From NCBI GenBank assembly GCA_029817715.1, contig JARUPY010000474.1, forward strand, positions 6,696,001 to 6,760,000: a stretch of DNA of 64,000 nt. The letters are read 5' to 3'. This DNA is from Melastoma dodecandrum. Taxonomy: Eukaryota; Streptophyta; Magnoliopsida; Myrtales; Melastomataceae. Below, piece after piece: positions 48,212 through 63,177 of the stretch. Made by a program: the position numbers and the translations under genes. Positions within the stretch are counted from its first letter, which is position 1, and each line of letters opens with the position of its first letter. The notes under the pieces are model-generated. The model ran no database searches, had not been told where the DNA came from, and saw only the letters and a list, made by a program, of their open reading frames with translations.

Positions 48212-49900
48212 TCAATCCTCAACAGTTTCAAGCAGAGTCTGGATCATCTTTTCCAGGCGCCCAAGTCTCTCAGCAAATGCATCCATCCTCTCAAGAATGG
48301 AGCGACGAGTGAAGTTGAGTTCCTCAGCGAGGAATTTCTGCACCTTGGAAGAAGGGGACTCATCCTTTGACAAAGGGGCCTCCCGCTCACGTTTAGCACG
48401 ACGTTGTTTGCCAGTTTCAGCAATGGCCTTGCCACGAACAGATGCAGCGATTTCTCGCTTGGTTGGTTTCTTGATGAATACACCATCAACATATTGGTAG
48501 CCCATACTCGCCACAGAGTTAGCACCAATCACCTGTGTAGTCCAGGTATCCATTTGATTCATAGGAACAACCTGCTCCCCATAAAGCTACAGTAGTGCAG
48601 TAATAACGTGTGCAAAAGGAAGTGCCCTGTTCTCATCCTGAATACAAGAAGCCATGTGGCAAAAAATAACACTTCCCAAATTCACAGGAATACCTCGCTT
48701 GAGATGAACCATCAGATTCCATTTTCTGGGCATGACAGTATCAATGCTGCCAATACGAGGAGCTAAGCAAGACATTACTGCCTTATGAAACATCCTGTTG
48801 CTAAAGCTCAGCCCAGTATTCTGCAAATATCCGCTGACAGTAACAGCCTCTCCGTCATTGATGGTCTGATAAGCTTCTAGTTTTCCCTCATTTATCACCC
48901 TCAAATTGTTGAAGGGATCAGAGCTAAAGATGCGGCAAACATCAAACACAGAGAAGACGAAGACTTTATCATCAACTAGCACCTTGATGTATTTAATGAG
49001 GGAATCCTCCTTATAAAAGATAATATTGGCATAAAATTCCTTGACTTTAGATATAGTACCTATGCCATCATACTCGCAGAAAGATCGGCAGGTCAATTTC
49101 TCAAACATCTCAGCAAAATGCAACTGGTGTTCAGTGAACCAGTCAAAATCAACACGCTTGCAAGCAACAATGTTGCGCTTTGCCATGTTACGGTTGGGCA
49201 TTGTATCATCAGCAAGAATGCGATTTAACTCAGCCAGAGAAACATTCTGATCAATCTCAGGGATAAACACAGAAGAATCTGTATTTTTCACTTTCTTATG
49301 ATTAGGAGACCTAGAGTGCATACCATCCTTTAGACCAGCGAAAGGTCGCTTCATCCTGGTGCGAGAAGCAATACCCAAAACAGAGCCAACAGGAGGAGGA
49401 TTCTGTACAACAGAGCCAATCACCTCCACAGTGTCATCCGCAGCAGGGGTCTGCTCAGCAGAAGAGTCCTGTTCACCCACGGACTGAGTAGCATCAAGAT
49501 CCTCACTTTCCTTACTCTCATCATTAGAGAGTTCTAGATCTGGAGTGAGGGAGGTGTCTACTTTGTCAGAGAACTCGGACACAACCGGTGTGGACTTGGT
49601 AACCTCCTCTGGTGCAACGGTTTCTTCCTCAACAGCGAGAGTTTTCTCCGCAGCAACTTCAGAATCGCCAAGAACAGTGGCATCAACAGCCGAAGCCACA
49701 TTTTCCTTAACAGGAACAGCAGCAGGTGTCTCCTTGGTCTTAGTGACCACAGGAGCAGGGGCATGCAGTAGTGAAGGCTCCCCCTCAGTAACTGGGAGAC
49801 TCTCCTGAGTGGAGAGTTGCTGGACGGAAGTAGTCATAGCTTGCGACCGTTTCTTAGGGTTTCCCTTCCCTTTTGAAGATTTTGCGGATTTGGGTGCCAT
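48212..49900 (-). pseudogene. Second ORF of the SIRE-like element (562 codons, one in-frame stop)
   Basis: A single frame runs from the ATG at 49900 to the stop at 48212, broken only by one TAG at about 48587. It lies 200 bp after pol on the same strand. The N-terminal ~190 residues are Ser/Thr/Pro/Glu-rich with a basic KGKGNPKKRS start. Residues ~215-420 form a compact-looking domain (SVFIPEIDQ, EFYANIIFYKE, CRIFSSDPFNNL, MPRKWNLMVHLKRG). The C-terminal ~110 residues are charged and end in a probable coiled coil (about 40 residues with heptad Leu/Met). The central domain resembles the plant 'putative transposon protein' family (Transposase_32 type). No membrane segment is evident, so an envelope role is not supported. 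Function is unknown. Confidence 0.75.
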
Positions 49901-50098
49901 GATCAGATTGAGAAGAAGAGAAGGAGGATGGAGGTAGAGGTTGAAGAAAATAAGAAGGAAGTTAGGGATTTTACCGTAGGGGTAGTTCCCTTTTTAAAGA
50001 ATATTTTATAGAAAGAAATAAAAGGGAAATGGCACCGTAGGAAATTTTATTTTCCTATCAAAAATTTCTTAAAATATTTAGATGACAATATCATCATC

Positions 50099-53000
50099 TC
50101 AGATATTGGGATTACATATCCCTAATTCACTTCGTAAGTATTCAAATCTTTCCTTATCGAGTGGTTTGGTAAGAATATCAGCAAGTTGTTGCTTAGTATT
50201 TATATGCTGAATCTCAACTTTCCCACTTTGTACATTATCACGCAAGAAGTGATGTCTCAACTCGATATGCTTAGATCTCGAGTGATAGACAAGATTTCGT
50301 GATAAATTTATTGCACTTGTGTTATCACACATTAATGGAATACTGTTGAAATGAAGATCATAGTCTTCAAGTTGTTATCGCATCCATAGTAACTGAGCAC
50401 AGCAACTGGCTGCTGCAACATATTCTGCCTCAGCTGTGGATAAAGCGATTGATGTCTGCTTCTTAGAGAACCAGGAAATTAACATATTTCCCAATAATTG
50501 ACAAGTACCAGAAGTACTTTTTCTGTCTATAAACCTAAGCTAACAGTCCCTGCGAGGTATCTAAAGATCCTCTTAACTGCAGCAAGGTGTGACTCTTTTG
50601 AAGCAGACTGATATCTAGCACATAAGCATACGCTAAACATGATATCAGGTTTAGAAGTCGTAAGATAGAGTAATGACCCTATCATGCTTCTATATAGTTT
50701 AGAATCAACTTCCTTTCCACTTTCATCTTTTTCAATCTTGGTATTACTACCAATAGGAGTCGACAAAGGTTTAACATTCTCAAGCTCAAATTCTTGAGCA
50801 GCTGTTTGCTGTACTTTTCTTGATGGATAAAAATTCCATTTTCAGTTTGCTTAATTCGGAGTCCAAGGAAGAAAGTGAGTTCTCCCATGAGACTCATTTC
50901 AAATTCTCCTCTCATAAAGTTAGAGAATTCGGTGCATAGTTGTTCATTCGTTGAACCAAGTATAATGTCGTCTACATATATTTGAGCGACTAAAAGATCA
51001 GCATCCCGTTTCTTAAGAAACAAGGTTGTATCGATTTTTCCACGCTATATCCCTTTGCTATAAGAAAGGAACTAAGCTTTTCGTACCATACTCTCGGAGC
51101 TTGCTTAAGCCCATATAAAGCTTTAGATAGCCTGTAAACATGATTGCGAAATTTTGGATCGGTGAATCCAAGAGGTTGTTCAACATAAACTTCCTCTTTT
51201 AAATCACCATTTAGGAATGCGCTTTTCACATCCATTTGAAATAGCTTGAAGTCATTATAGCAAACATATGCTAGAAGTAAGCGTAATGCTTCAAGACGCG
51301 CCACAGGAGCGACCGTTTCATCATAATCGATACCCTCTTCTTGAGAGTAACCTTTCGCTACAAGTCTGGCTTTGTTTCTCACAACATTTCCAGACTCATC
51401 AAGTTTATTTCGATAGACCCATTTTGTTCCAATAATGGAACGGTCATTAGGTCTAGGTACTAAGCTCCAAACTTTGTTTCTCTCAAATTGATTCAATTCC
51501 TCTTGCATTGCGAGAATCCAGTTTGGATCATCGAGCGCATCATCAATGCCTTGAGGTTCCTTTTGAGAAATAAAAGCGGAGTGTTCACAGTACATACTTG
51601 CTGTATGTCGGGTTCGCGTATGTATTGATCCTATGACTTGGTCGATAGGATGTCTTTTCTTATATAAAGGAGGAACATGATCCTCTATTTGTATGTCCTG
51701 GAAACCACCAGAAACATTTTCAGTGTGTGCAGCAGGCACTTACTGTACATCTACTACAGTGTTTCCATTCGGATCAGCAATCGTTTGCTGTGATGTTTCA
51801 TTTGATACTGTTGTTGAGGATTGTGCTGCTGCTTCCACAGCATCTTCCTTCTGTGTCGGAGAATCATCAACTTTAACATTGATAGACTCTTCAACAGTTA
51901 GAGTTCTTTTATTAAAAACTCTATATGAGTTGCTCGTGAGAGAGTATCCTAAGAATATGCCCTCATCAGATCGAGCGTCAAACTTTCCGACACCATCTTT
52001 AATGGGTCTTAAGATAAAACAATTACTTCCAAATGGATGGAAGTATGAAATATTAGGCTTTCTGCCTTTATATAACTCATAAGGCGTTTTCCCTAGGGAA
52101 AGCCTTAAGTGAACTCGATTTGAGATATAACATGTTGTACTTACAGCCTCAGCCCAAAAATTTTTAGCAACCTCACTTCCAGCAACATGGTTCTTGCCAT
52201 GTCCTGTAAGGTTCTATTCTTTCGCTCAACAACTCCATTTTGCTGTGGAGTGTATGGAGCAGAGAAATTATGGTTAATACCATAATTTCTCTGCTCCATA
52301 CACTCCACAGCAAAACGCCATATTCTTCACAGAATGAAGTGAAGTCATGGTTCTCAAATTCGGTACCATGATCCGTTCTTATGCTTCGTAGAGAAACACC
52401 TTTCTCATTTTGAAGTTGTTTGACTAAAGTTTCAAAGGTTGCAAACGTATCACTTTTATGAGCTAAAAATTTAACCCAAGTGAATATGGAAAAGTCATCT
52501 ACCACAACTAATCCATAACGTTTACCTCCTAGACTTTGAGTCCTTGTTGGACCAAATAAGTCCATATGAAGTAATTCAAGCGGCGCTTTGCTTGAAAGCA
52601 TATTTTTACTTTGAAAGGAAACCTTTGTTTGTTTGCCAATAGAGCAAGCTTTACAAAACTTATCATTGTCAAACTTAATTTTGGGCAATCCCTTAATAGC
52701 ATCTTTTCTGGCAAGTTCATAGTTTGCATGTCCCAACCTTCTATGCCATAAAGTGGCCTCGTCCTTAGCAGACAAGAGACAATTTTCTCCAGCGGAGACG
52801 TTCTTAAAAGACAGGACATAGATGTTTTTCTTATGTTCACCAATGAAGCAAGTAACACTGTCCCGTGAAACGTTACACGTCCTTTTATCGAAAGAAACAT
52901 GATAACCTTTATCGCACAATTGACTAATACTAATCAAATTGTGTTGGAGGCCTTTAACATAAAGAACTCCTTCAATGGTTAGGGAGTTAGAACAACAAAT

Positions 53001-54695
53001 GGTCCTTGTTCCTTTAACCATCCCTTTTCCATTATCACCAAAGGTGACAGCACCACCATCCTGGAAAACCAGTGTGGAGAATAAGGAGACATCTCCTGAC
53101 ATGTGCCTCGAGCAGCCACTATCTAAGTACCATATATGGTCCTTAGCGATGGACTTGAAGCATCCCTGAAACAGAGAAAGAACTTAAGTAAGTCGTTGCT
53201 TCCATTTAACAATAGAACAATCAACTTTAGAAGTAATGCCAAGCATATCATTTCGCCTCACATGACAATTTTTGATAAAATGATCTGGCTTTCTACAATA
53301 ATAGCAAAGCCTAGGTAACCTTTGAATAATATAATGAGACTCGCCATTCCTAATGTGAAGAGGAACATATTTTCCATGTTTCACATTTTTGGAATCATGC
53401 TTCTCATGTACACATAAATCAGTTTTGTTATGCACAGCACTGAGTTGCTGTTGCAGTTCCTCAATCTTTAATTTAGATTGAGAAAGTTGCTTTACCGCTT
53501 TCTTAGCCTTTGCTGATAACTATTCCTTAAGAAAATCGTTCTCAGCACTCAAGAGTTTATTCTCCTTCTTGAGAGCTTTATTATTTGCGGATAAAGACTC
53601 AATTTTATCATAGAGTTCTGAGAAAAGATTCTCAATATCTTCAGCAGATAGATCAGAGGGTGAGAAAGCATTTACCTTCTCAGTTTCAGCATCAGTTTGC
53701 GCCATATAGCATATGTTTGTTGTTTCATCGTTCTGATCTGATTCCTCATCACTATCACTCCAAGATACCATCATGACATCTTTCTTATATTTTGAAGGTT
53801 TGCCCTTCTCATTTAGAAGTGGGTAATCTGGTCGCATATGACCAGGTTTGTTGCACTCATAGCACACACTGCCTTTACTTTGGTGTGATTTAGTATTCTT
53901 CTTTTTAGCATCTCGTTTTCCTTTGAAACGATTTTTACGAAGATACTTCTTAAATTTCCTTGCCATGAAGGAGATTTCATCCTCTGAATCGGATGAGGAT
54001 TCATCCTCAGAATCATCGGAGGATTCAACGCTCCCTTTAAATGCAGCAGCATAGGTCTTCTTATCTTCAGCAACCTTGTTCTCATTTTCGTAAGCAACGA
54101 GAGAACCAAGTAGCTATTGAAGATTTAAGCTCGTCAAATCTTTAGCTTCTTCAATTGCCGTCTTCTTGGCTTCCCAAGTTTTAGGCAATGAGCGAAGTAT
54201 TTTTCTGACTAGCTCAGAATTTGAAATGGTCTTGCCAAGAGATTCCATGGCATTAGTAATTTCGGTGAGTCTATCAAACATTTTTATTGACTCATCCTTT
54301 TTCATCTTGAATGCTTCGTATTGAGTTACTAATGCATTCACTTTGGATTCCTTGACTTGTTCCGTTCCATCATAGATCAAAGCAAGTCAATCCCACATTT
54401 CCTTCGCCTTCTTACAAGTAGAGACGCGATTGAACTCATTTCCAGCAAGAGTGCACACTAAGTAGCGCCTTGCTTTAGTGTTCAGCGAGATAATTCTCTT
54501 CCTTTTAAATTCATGCCCAGAGTCGCTGGGATTAGATGGCGGAATAACGAGATCTCCTTCCATTATAATCTGCCAGCAATCGGCTTCTTTTGCTCCTATA
54601 AACAGCTCCATTCTCATTTTCCAATATGAGAAGTGTTGTCCTGCAAAGAGCGGAGGACGTTCAGTCGAATGACCATCCGTTAAGAGCATCGACAT
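50099..54695 (-). pseudogene. gag-pol of the SIRE-like element
   Basis: Gag starts at 54695 (RPPLFAGQHFSYWKMRME, EEFNRVSTC-like, VRKILRSLPKTWEAKKTAIE). The first knuckle has Tyr in place of the last Cys (CYECNKPGHMRPDY, about 53820-53860). The second, CYYCRKPDHFIKNC (about 53260-53305), is intact. Protease LDSGCSRHMSGD lies near 53100. Integrase HRRLGH and CKAC (about 52650-52750) and RTDHGTEFENHDF (about 52340-52385) follow. RT has [11 protein letters not shown] and IYVDDIILGST (about 50940-50980). RNase H ends GICNPNI at 50099. Gag through the integrase core stays in one frame with only four nonsense codons. A palindromic insertion at 52237-52314 then breaks the integrase, and further shifts follow in RT and RNase H. 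Confidence 0.92.
52237..52314. repeat. Perfect 37-bp inverted repeat with 4-base spacer inside integrase
   Basis: Arm 1 is 52237-52273, the spacer TAAT is 52274-52277, and arm 2 is 52278-52314. All 37 positions pair. Arm 1 (upstream in plus coordinates) carries the ancestral integrase sequence (minus-strand SAPYTPQQNG). The other arm is an inverted extra copy that shifts the frame. In related elements this site has a single copy. Confidence 0.95.
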
Positions 54696-54824
54696 CCTGC
54701 TCAGTATTCAGCAACACTTTACTGTGCTTAATGTAAGACTTTCAGCAACAAGCTGTTCTGATCCTTAGGTTTCAGCAACAGAGTTCTGTACTAGCAATCA
54801 CACAGAAAACTTTCCAGCAAACCC

Positions 54825-54836
54825 GCTCTGATACCA
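54825..54836 (-). other. Primer-binding site of the SIRE-like element
   Basis: On the minus strand this reads TGGTATCAGAGC, a perfect initiator-Met tRNA match, two bases from the 5' LTR end. About 130 bp of leader separate it from gag at 54695. Confidence 0.93.
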
Positions 54837-54838
54837 AT

Positions 54839-56843
54839 TATTGGATCGTTCAGGAATACTAAGAGGGGGGTGAAATAGTGTTTATAACTTTTTCGCCCTT
54901 TTCTCAGTGTAAGCGGAAGCGTACTGTAACTCAGCAGAGCGTTTCTCAGAATGAGAACTGCTTCGCTGGCACCATTACGATTTTGTCGAGTAGGTTTTCG
55001 TACGAGTGTTGCGCGATCGTAATGGACACAATGATTTATAGTGGTTCGGTCTTAATCGACCTACATCCACTTTCCACCAACAAGGTGATTCCACTATATA
55101 ATATAATGGGTGCAAAGAGCCCTTGCACTAGGCGTTTGGTTCTCACAAAGTGAGATTTAGAATCCCGTACAATTGATGATAATTCCTGGCAACGGTCAGC
55201 TCCTCACACAGTGGACGTCTTCTCGTTTCCAGCAGAATGATGCTTTTCCTCAGCAGTTGATAGCTCAATGGATTCCACACAGAACGTTATTGCTGAGATG
55301 TAAGCCTGTCTATCAAAGCACACAGACAACATTATGTTAGAGATTAAATCCTCAGATAATATTCCATACAGTGACAGAAAGACTTCTCAGAGAGCAGCTC
55401 GTTTCTGTTTCACAGTAGAGGATTGCTTCAGCACTCTTGTCGTTCAGCAGAGGATTTCCACACAGATCTTGTCTCTCCTGGAGATGAGCCTGTACTTGCT
55501 TAAGAGACAACCACGAAGTTGATCACATAGATCACCACAAAGACCACAAAGAGAAGAACCACAAAGAACCACAAAGATAACCACAAAGACCACTAAGAAA
55601 GGGTATACGTCTTACACTCAGTTCGGACGTGCACGGTTACCACAACCGTGACTCACTGCACTGCACAACCAATGCCTAGGGTGGAATTTTCTACTCCGGT
55701 GGCTTCCACGCAACCTGCTCTACTATCCGTCCCCAGGAGTTCAAGACTTCTGCACAGCACCCCTGTGCTCGGGAGGACCTCTTTCCACTCTGGCGGCGTT
55801 CCCACATCCTGCTCTACCCTGCAGGCACGAGACTTCTGGCGCGCACCCGCAAGTGCGTGTCTAACTGCTCAAACTCCGTAGGTCCGAGACTTCCCTGCGA
55901 AGAGACACGACAAGAACGGCTTCTTGCCGATGGGTTAGCAACTGGTTACTGAATTCAGCACAGGTATTCACTTAGCTTCCCTCAGACGATTCGCCAGCCG
56001 CTCGTTAAACACTCCGAGGACACCTAGTCCCTCTCACGACGATCAAAGGATCTGACCTCAGCCCCTTGACACTCTCACACGCAGCTTGCAAGAGAAAGAA
56101 CCAGGAGACACTTAGCACTTTCCGCTCTCCATTGATTCACAAAGCTCACTTAGACCACTTAGACCACTCAGACCACTCAGACGTACAAAGGCACTTGGAT
56201 CTGTCGTCTTTGATCTGATTATAATGGAGAAGGAAACACAGAAGACGTCCAGGCAATCTTCGAGATTTGTCGCCAAAATTGGCAGCCAGGACTTAGCAAC
56301 GGTCTGCTAGACCGCTCGCTGTGCTATGCAGAGTAAGTACCAACGGTAACTTGCCTCACTTATCTTAATCAAATAAATTATTTCTAATCTTTATAATCTG
56401 ATCATAATCTTATCTGGTCGATTATGATCAATCAACAATATTTGATTAGATATTTCATCCTGTTCCAGCGTAGCATTGCTGTAGGATATCAGAAACATAT
56501 TTTATTTTTAAAAATAAACTTGGAAAGATAATCTCATAATATTTAGTTGCCTAAATCTTTATAATGAGATCATTAAGCCACATTTAAATGAATTTGGACA
56601 CTCAGACGAATGTTCTGAGATAACCCAAAATAAAACGTGGGTATTGAAAATTTGTTTCCATATTTTCAATATATATTCGTAATATCACAGCAACAACTCA
56701 CTGTAACATATAACAGTTACCAGCTGTGATTCAGCAACACATTGCTCAAGCTCATCACTAGGGCCAAGCACGTAACTCATGAAACATTACTGCTGACCAT
56801 CAGTAACGTGCTGCTTAAGTTCATCATCAAAATCAGGTTAACA
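54839..56843 (-). repeat. 5' LTR of the SIRE-like element (2005 bp)
   Basis: On the minus strand it begins TGTTAACCTGATTTTGATGA and ends with the CACCCCCCTCTTAG block plus CCAATA. A run of repeated CCACAAAGA/ACCACAAAG units lies at about 55510-55595. This part is absent from the interrupted partner LTR. Confidence 0.92.
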
Positions 56844-57065
56844 TCCTTTTTCCCACTCGTCCCCCTCTCTTTTTTTTTTCTTAAATCGAAGGACGGTGAA
56901 GACGGGTTTTATAACTCGTCTTTCTCTTCTGACGATTTGGGTAGCGTATTTTAAAATCTTATCTCCTGTATAAATTGAAAGACGAATTTTTAAAATTTAT
57001 TATAAAGATGATAAATTGGATATTTTTAAATTCAATCGTACTTTACATTTCTTTTAAACTAACAG

Positions 57066-60000
57066 TATAACTATATAAAGCTCCAATAAATTGAGCATAT
57101 TAGCATTCGACTCTAGAGGAGCAATTCGAGTTAACCCAGATCAAATGCCAACTAAATGTACCTACTCCTACGAGTCTTGAATTGAAAGAATTTGTGGAGG
57201 AAAGAATTGGTTCTTTTTTACTCTTGGTTCAAGTTCAAGGCTATGCGGGCTTTTTGGCCTATTTTTGTCGTATATTGAAAATTTTTGTGTGCGTGGGGGA
57301 TGTTTAAACCTATTATTATTTTGATACCGTGTTAAAATCTTACCATTTTACCTAAAAGTTTAAGTTGGTATGTGGAAGCTTGGTCTATATTATATAGTTC
57401 AACAATGAGCAGGAATGGTACTTCGAGAAACACATTATCTCCTTTATTGTTCAAACAGCGATTTTAAGAAGAAACACCATCACCTCGCCATTTTCGATGC
57501 GTCCATTTCCTTTTTTTCATTCATAAACTTTGAGTGAGCAACAAATTAAATGAGTCGGGCTATGTTATTAGAAACAAAGCAAAACTCGTTGCCAGGTTGG
57601 CTCTACGAGTTTAACAGGTCAGGTCTACGAAGTGGAGTCTACCAGGTTGGCTCTACGAGGCTGGGTCTACGAGGTTGAGTCTACCAAGCAAAGTCTAGGA
57701 GGTTGAGTCTACGAATCTAGGGTGTACGAGACCGAGTCTACAAGCGCAAGTCTATATGATTGATTATTTTAAAATGAATTAACTTCTATAATTTGAGGAA
57801 AAAAAAAGAACTTAGATCCTTCAAGGTTGATACAATAAATTTGGACAAACCCCATGCCAGTTTTCCTTTATAAATAAGAGATAATATCAAATATTATTTA
57901 TTACTTTGAATATGTGATTTAGTGGTAAAGCGAGATGTGAGTGAGTTGGGTGATCGTCTCGACTTGATTCATTTACAATATATGCATATACGAGCGGTTG
58001 ACGCATTCTCTACAGTTTACTTTATGTCTTCGACATTTATGGTAGTAAGGAGTTGCTAACATCGGTAGAAAGTCGTTCCTATCGTGTTTTTTCAAGAAGT
58101 CAAGAATCAATGGAGTTTGTGTAGTTAGACATGGACTTGTAGGTGCATACCAGAAGTCTCATGCCTGCAGGATAGAGTAAGAGAATGGAAACGTCGCCAA
58201 ACACCGGCACCGGATTACAAACTTCAATATCTCTCAATTTTCTCTTTGCTTTTTTCTCCTTTATATCTAGCTTACACCAGGATCCTTTAGATAGAGAGCT
58301 CAACTTACATACTCAATGTGCATAAGTAAAGAAAACAGTATCCGAAAGCTCTCAATCTGGCTTCAGTAGCCGATCGTTGTCATTGTTACTTGGTATGATC
58401 GATTGATCAAACGTTACATTGTAATGTAACCGAATTGGACATAGTGACTTTCGTACTATCCACAACCAGTCATTACAAGCGAGAAAGACAGAGAACATTG
58501 TAGTTAGAAAAAAGTTATTGATCGATAGACAATGTTAAACAATTGTACTGCTAGATTTTAAGACAATCTTAAGCTCTTGAAAATAACAGTGATAGGAGCC
58601 TTTCAGAGGAATCCATCGAGGGCACGGGGGAAAACGATTAGAAATAATTGCTTGGAACCTAAACATTACCATTTCATCAAAATTCAATAAACTCAACGGA
58701 AGTTCCCTTCGAAATAGAAGAAAGTAAATTCGTCATCGTTAGTGCATAATTTGCGATTTGGATCTGGACCCGATAGCAAGACCAGCTAGATGTGTTGATC
58801 ATGGTGATCAAGAGGATAAACCATCGTGTGATAGTGGTTAACAAAGTAAACTGGGATTCAATTCTTCGAAACTGTTCAACCGGATTAAAGAAGCGGTCTT
58901 TTAGTTCGGTTCGTACTATGACAGTCTCAATGACTGTATGGTACGTGAAGACAATAACAAAATGATTGAAGTATGTTAGAGTAAAGAACAATAAGGTTGA
59001 AGAACCATGGTAATACTTGTTGACCATGTGGCTAGAGAAAAAACAGTTTTAGTCAAGAAATAAGTAAAAGACTTATTAAGAGTCAGCAAAAAGACAGAAA
59101 ATGCTAAGGCTAAATATACTCAAAGGGAGGCCAAATTTTAGGCTTACATGTTGAATCAAACTGTTTATTTTATAATCATAATTATGAATCTCTAATTAAA
59201 GTATAGAATCAAAATTTAATGTGACTAAAGACGAACAAATGCTTAAGAGTCGAGGGATTCTATACCAATTAAATTTAATTCATCAACGACCTATAAGATA
59301 GTTTTAGAATGTGATTCCAAAGTCATATTTTTCTAGTGATGCAAGAGTGACAAATGAAGATCATCATGTCATGTAAGAGGAGTACTAGGGATATGGAGAA
59401 TTTTACCGGTTAGTTTGAAGAAAAATTGGCTAGCTGTAGTTTAGAAAATCCCAATTAATCGAACTCTAAGTTGTAATTTAAAATCGCGACGAAAACCAAG
59501 TTAAAAATCACAATTCTATAATATATGTAAATACATATAATACATACATATTCGTATACATATACATACGTACATTTTCAAACCATCATTCGGGGGATAC
59601 ATGCATTGTGTCTCTTCTTGTCAGACTGACATGACTATTCAAATGTGTAAAGGACATCTTCTGGAAAACAGTTATAAAAATCATGGTTTGACTAATTTTG
59701 TCCATCGCATTCCTTCCCTCCCACCTCCCAAATCCATATTAAAATTTTGAAGGCAATTCAATTTGGACATGATATCGTTGACCGTGTGGTCTTCCTTTAT
59801 TTAATGGAACCCTGGACGAAACGTGTTCTTTTTCCTAATTAAGTGTATGGTCGGTACAAAGTTTATTCTTCAAAATAATTCTAAAAATCTAAAAATTCAA
59901 TCTCAGAGGATTGAGACTCGTAAATGCCAGACAGAGTACATGATATTAAATATTAAAAAACGTAATATTACTTAACATTTACACCTTTAACTTTACAAGA

Positions 60001-60810
60001 GATTTAGAATTATTAAATATATTCTTGCTGTTTATTATTACGTCATTGTTATTATGATTATTACTTGTTCCCCGGTCCTCACTCCTGCGTTAAAATTTGA
60101 CTGTTGAATTGTTTTGGTATGGTTGGACTGGAGCCCCAAAATCATTAAAAGGATGGGAAAAACTTTCCAATTAAATAAACACCCCCGGTATAGGGATAGG
60201 TAACTCGCTGGGTCAACTCGACAGAGAAATTACAAGAGTGTAGAGTATTACGAAGGGGAGCAGAAGGACACGAGACGAGAGAGAGCAGACCACAGTCGGT
60301 CAATAAAAGGCAACCACACACACCCCAATTGAGAAAGAACGGACCATTTCAATCATGATTATGGACCGACCTCTACCCGCAAAGCAAGCATATATATAGA
60401 AATCAGAAGAAGGCCAAAAAGGAAAAGAAGAAGACGGGGACGTGGGGAGAGAGAGGACTGATTACCAAGAGAGTTGTATTTACTAATTCCAAAAAAAAAA
60501 AAAAAAAAAGCTTGAGGAAACACCCTGGCTTTGACTTAGGACCAAAACACAATTTTAACAGCCCATTACATAACAGTTGATTTACAATAATAATAATAAT
60601 AACAACCCAAAGAAACTATCTTCTTCTTCTTCTTCTTTTTAAAAAAGGTCCACATCCTACTAACTGTAACACTTTCAACCATATTAGCGGTTCAATTCGC
60701 GTTCTAAACCCATCCAAAAAGGAACACCACCAGGACAAAGCACCAACCTTGGTTCGCGTAAAAATTCCCCCTAGTAGAGGACCGGACCAAACCGACATAT
60801 CCTCCTCTCA
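57066..60810. other. AT-rich intergenic region downstream of RABH1B
   Basis: It contains a 14-bp minisatellite (57594-57756), a TACATA-rich run near 59520-59575, a poly-A of about 19 bases near 60489, and (CTT)n near 60620. No gene is recognised. The 116-codon minus-strand frame at 58677-59027 has no family resemblance. The last ~250 bp before 60811 probably include the RABH1B 3' untranslated region. Confidence 0.45.
57594..57756. repeat. 14-bp minisatellite, about 11 copies
   Basis: The consensus AGGTTGAGTCTACG is repeated head to tail with substitutions and single-base length changes. GTCTAC or CTCTACG is the most conserved core. Confidence 0.88.

Positions 60811-63177
<2,367 letters not shown>

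Larger units (their letters stand above)
42698..56843 (-). mobile_element. Full-length SIRE-like Ty1/copia element with extra ORF, containing a nested hAT
   Basis: The minus-strand order is 5' LTR (56843-54839), primer-binding site, gag-pol (54695-50099), a second ORF (49900-48212), polypurine tract, then 3' LTR (47839-42698, interrupted). The 5-bp target duplication TCCTT is exact at 42693-42697 and 56844-56848. LTR termini are TGTTAACC...CCAACA (mutated to CCAATA in the 5' LTR). Over the first ~145 aligned bases the LTRs differ at eight positions, so the insertion is moderately old. Without the hAT it is about 10.8 kb. Long LTRs, two Gag zinc knuckles and a post-pol ORF fit the Sirevirus lineage. 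Confidence 0.92.
42262..57065. mobile_element. Long-inverted-repeat DNA element (~650 bp) split by a copia insertion
   Basis: The left arm begins CTGTTAG at 42262, the right arm ends CTAACAG at 57065, and both are flanked by TA. Arms of about 200 bp are inverted relative to each other, diverged, and best matched over ACGCCCAAATTAG / ACGCTACCCAAAT and the ACAAAACCCGTCTT / ATAAAACCCGTCTT block. With the copia insertion removed the element is about 436 + 217 bp and has no coding capacity. TA flanks suggest a Tc1/mariner-type MITE, but the terminus is not the classical Stowaway sequence and a foldback or Mutator-like origin remains possible. Confidence 0.6.

Noticed and set aside
48212..49900. 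Interpretation of the second ORF as a true envelope gene
   Set aside because: No signal peptide, transmembrane segment or cysteine-rich ectodomain is visible. Only its position resembles env.
42262..57065. Standard Stowaway MITE
   Set aside because: TA flanks fit, but the terminus CTGTTAG and ~200-bp diverged arms do not match the conserved Stowaway end.
58677..59027. 116-codon minus-strand frame in the RABH1B downstream region
   Set aside because: No motif or homology recognised, AT-rich context, hydrophobic low-complexity translation.
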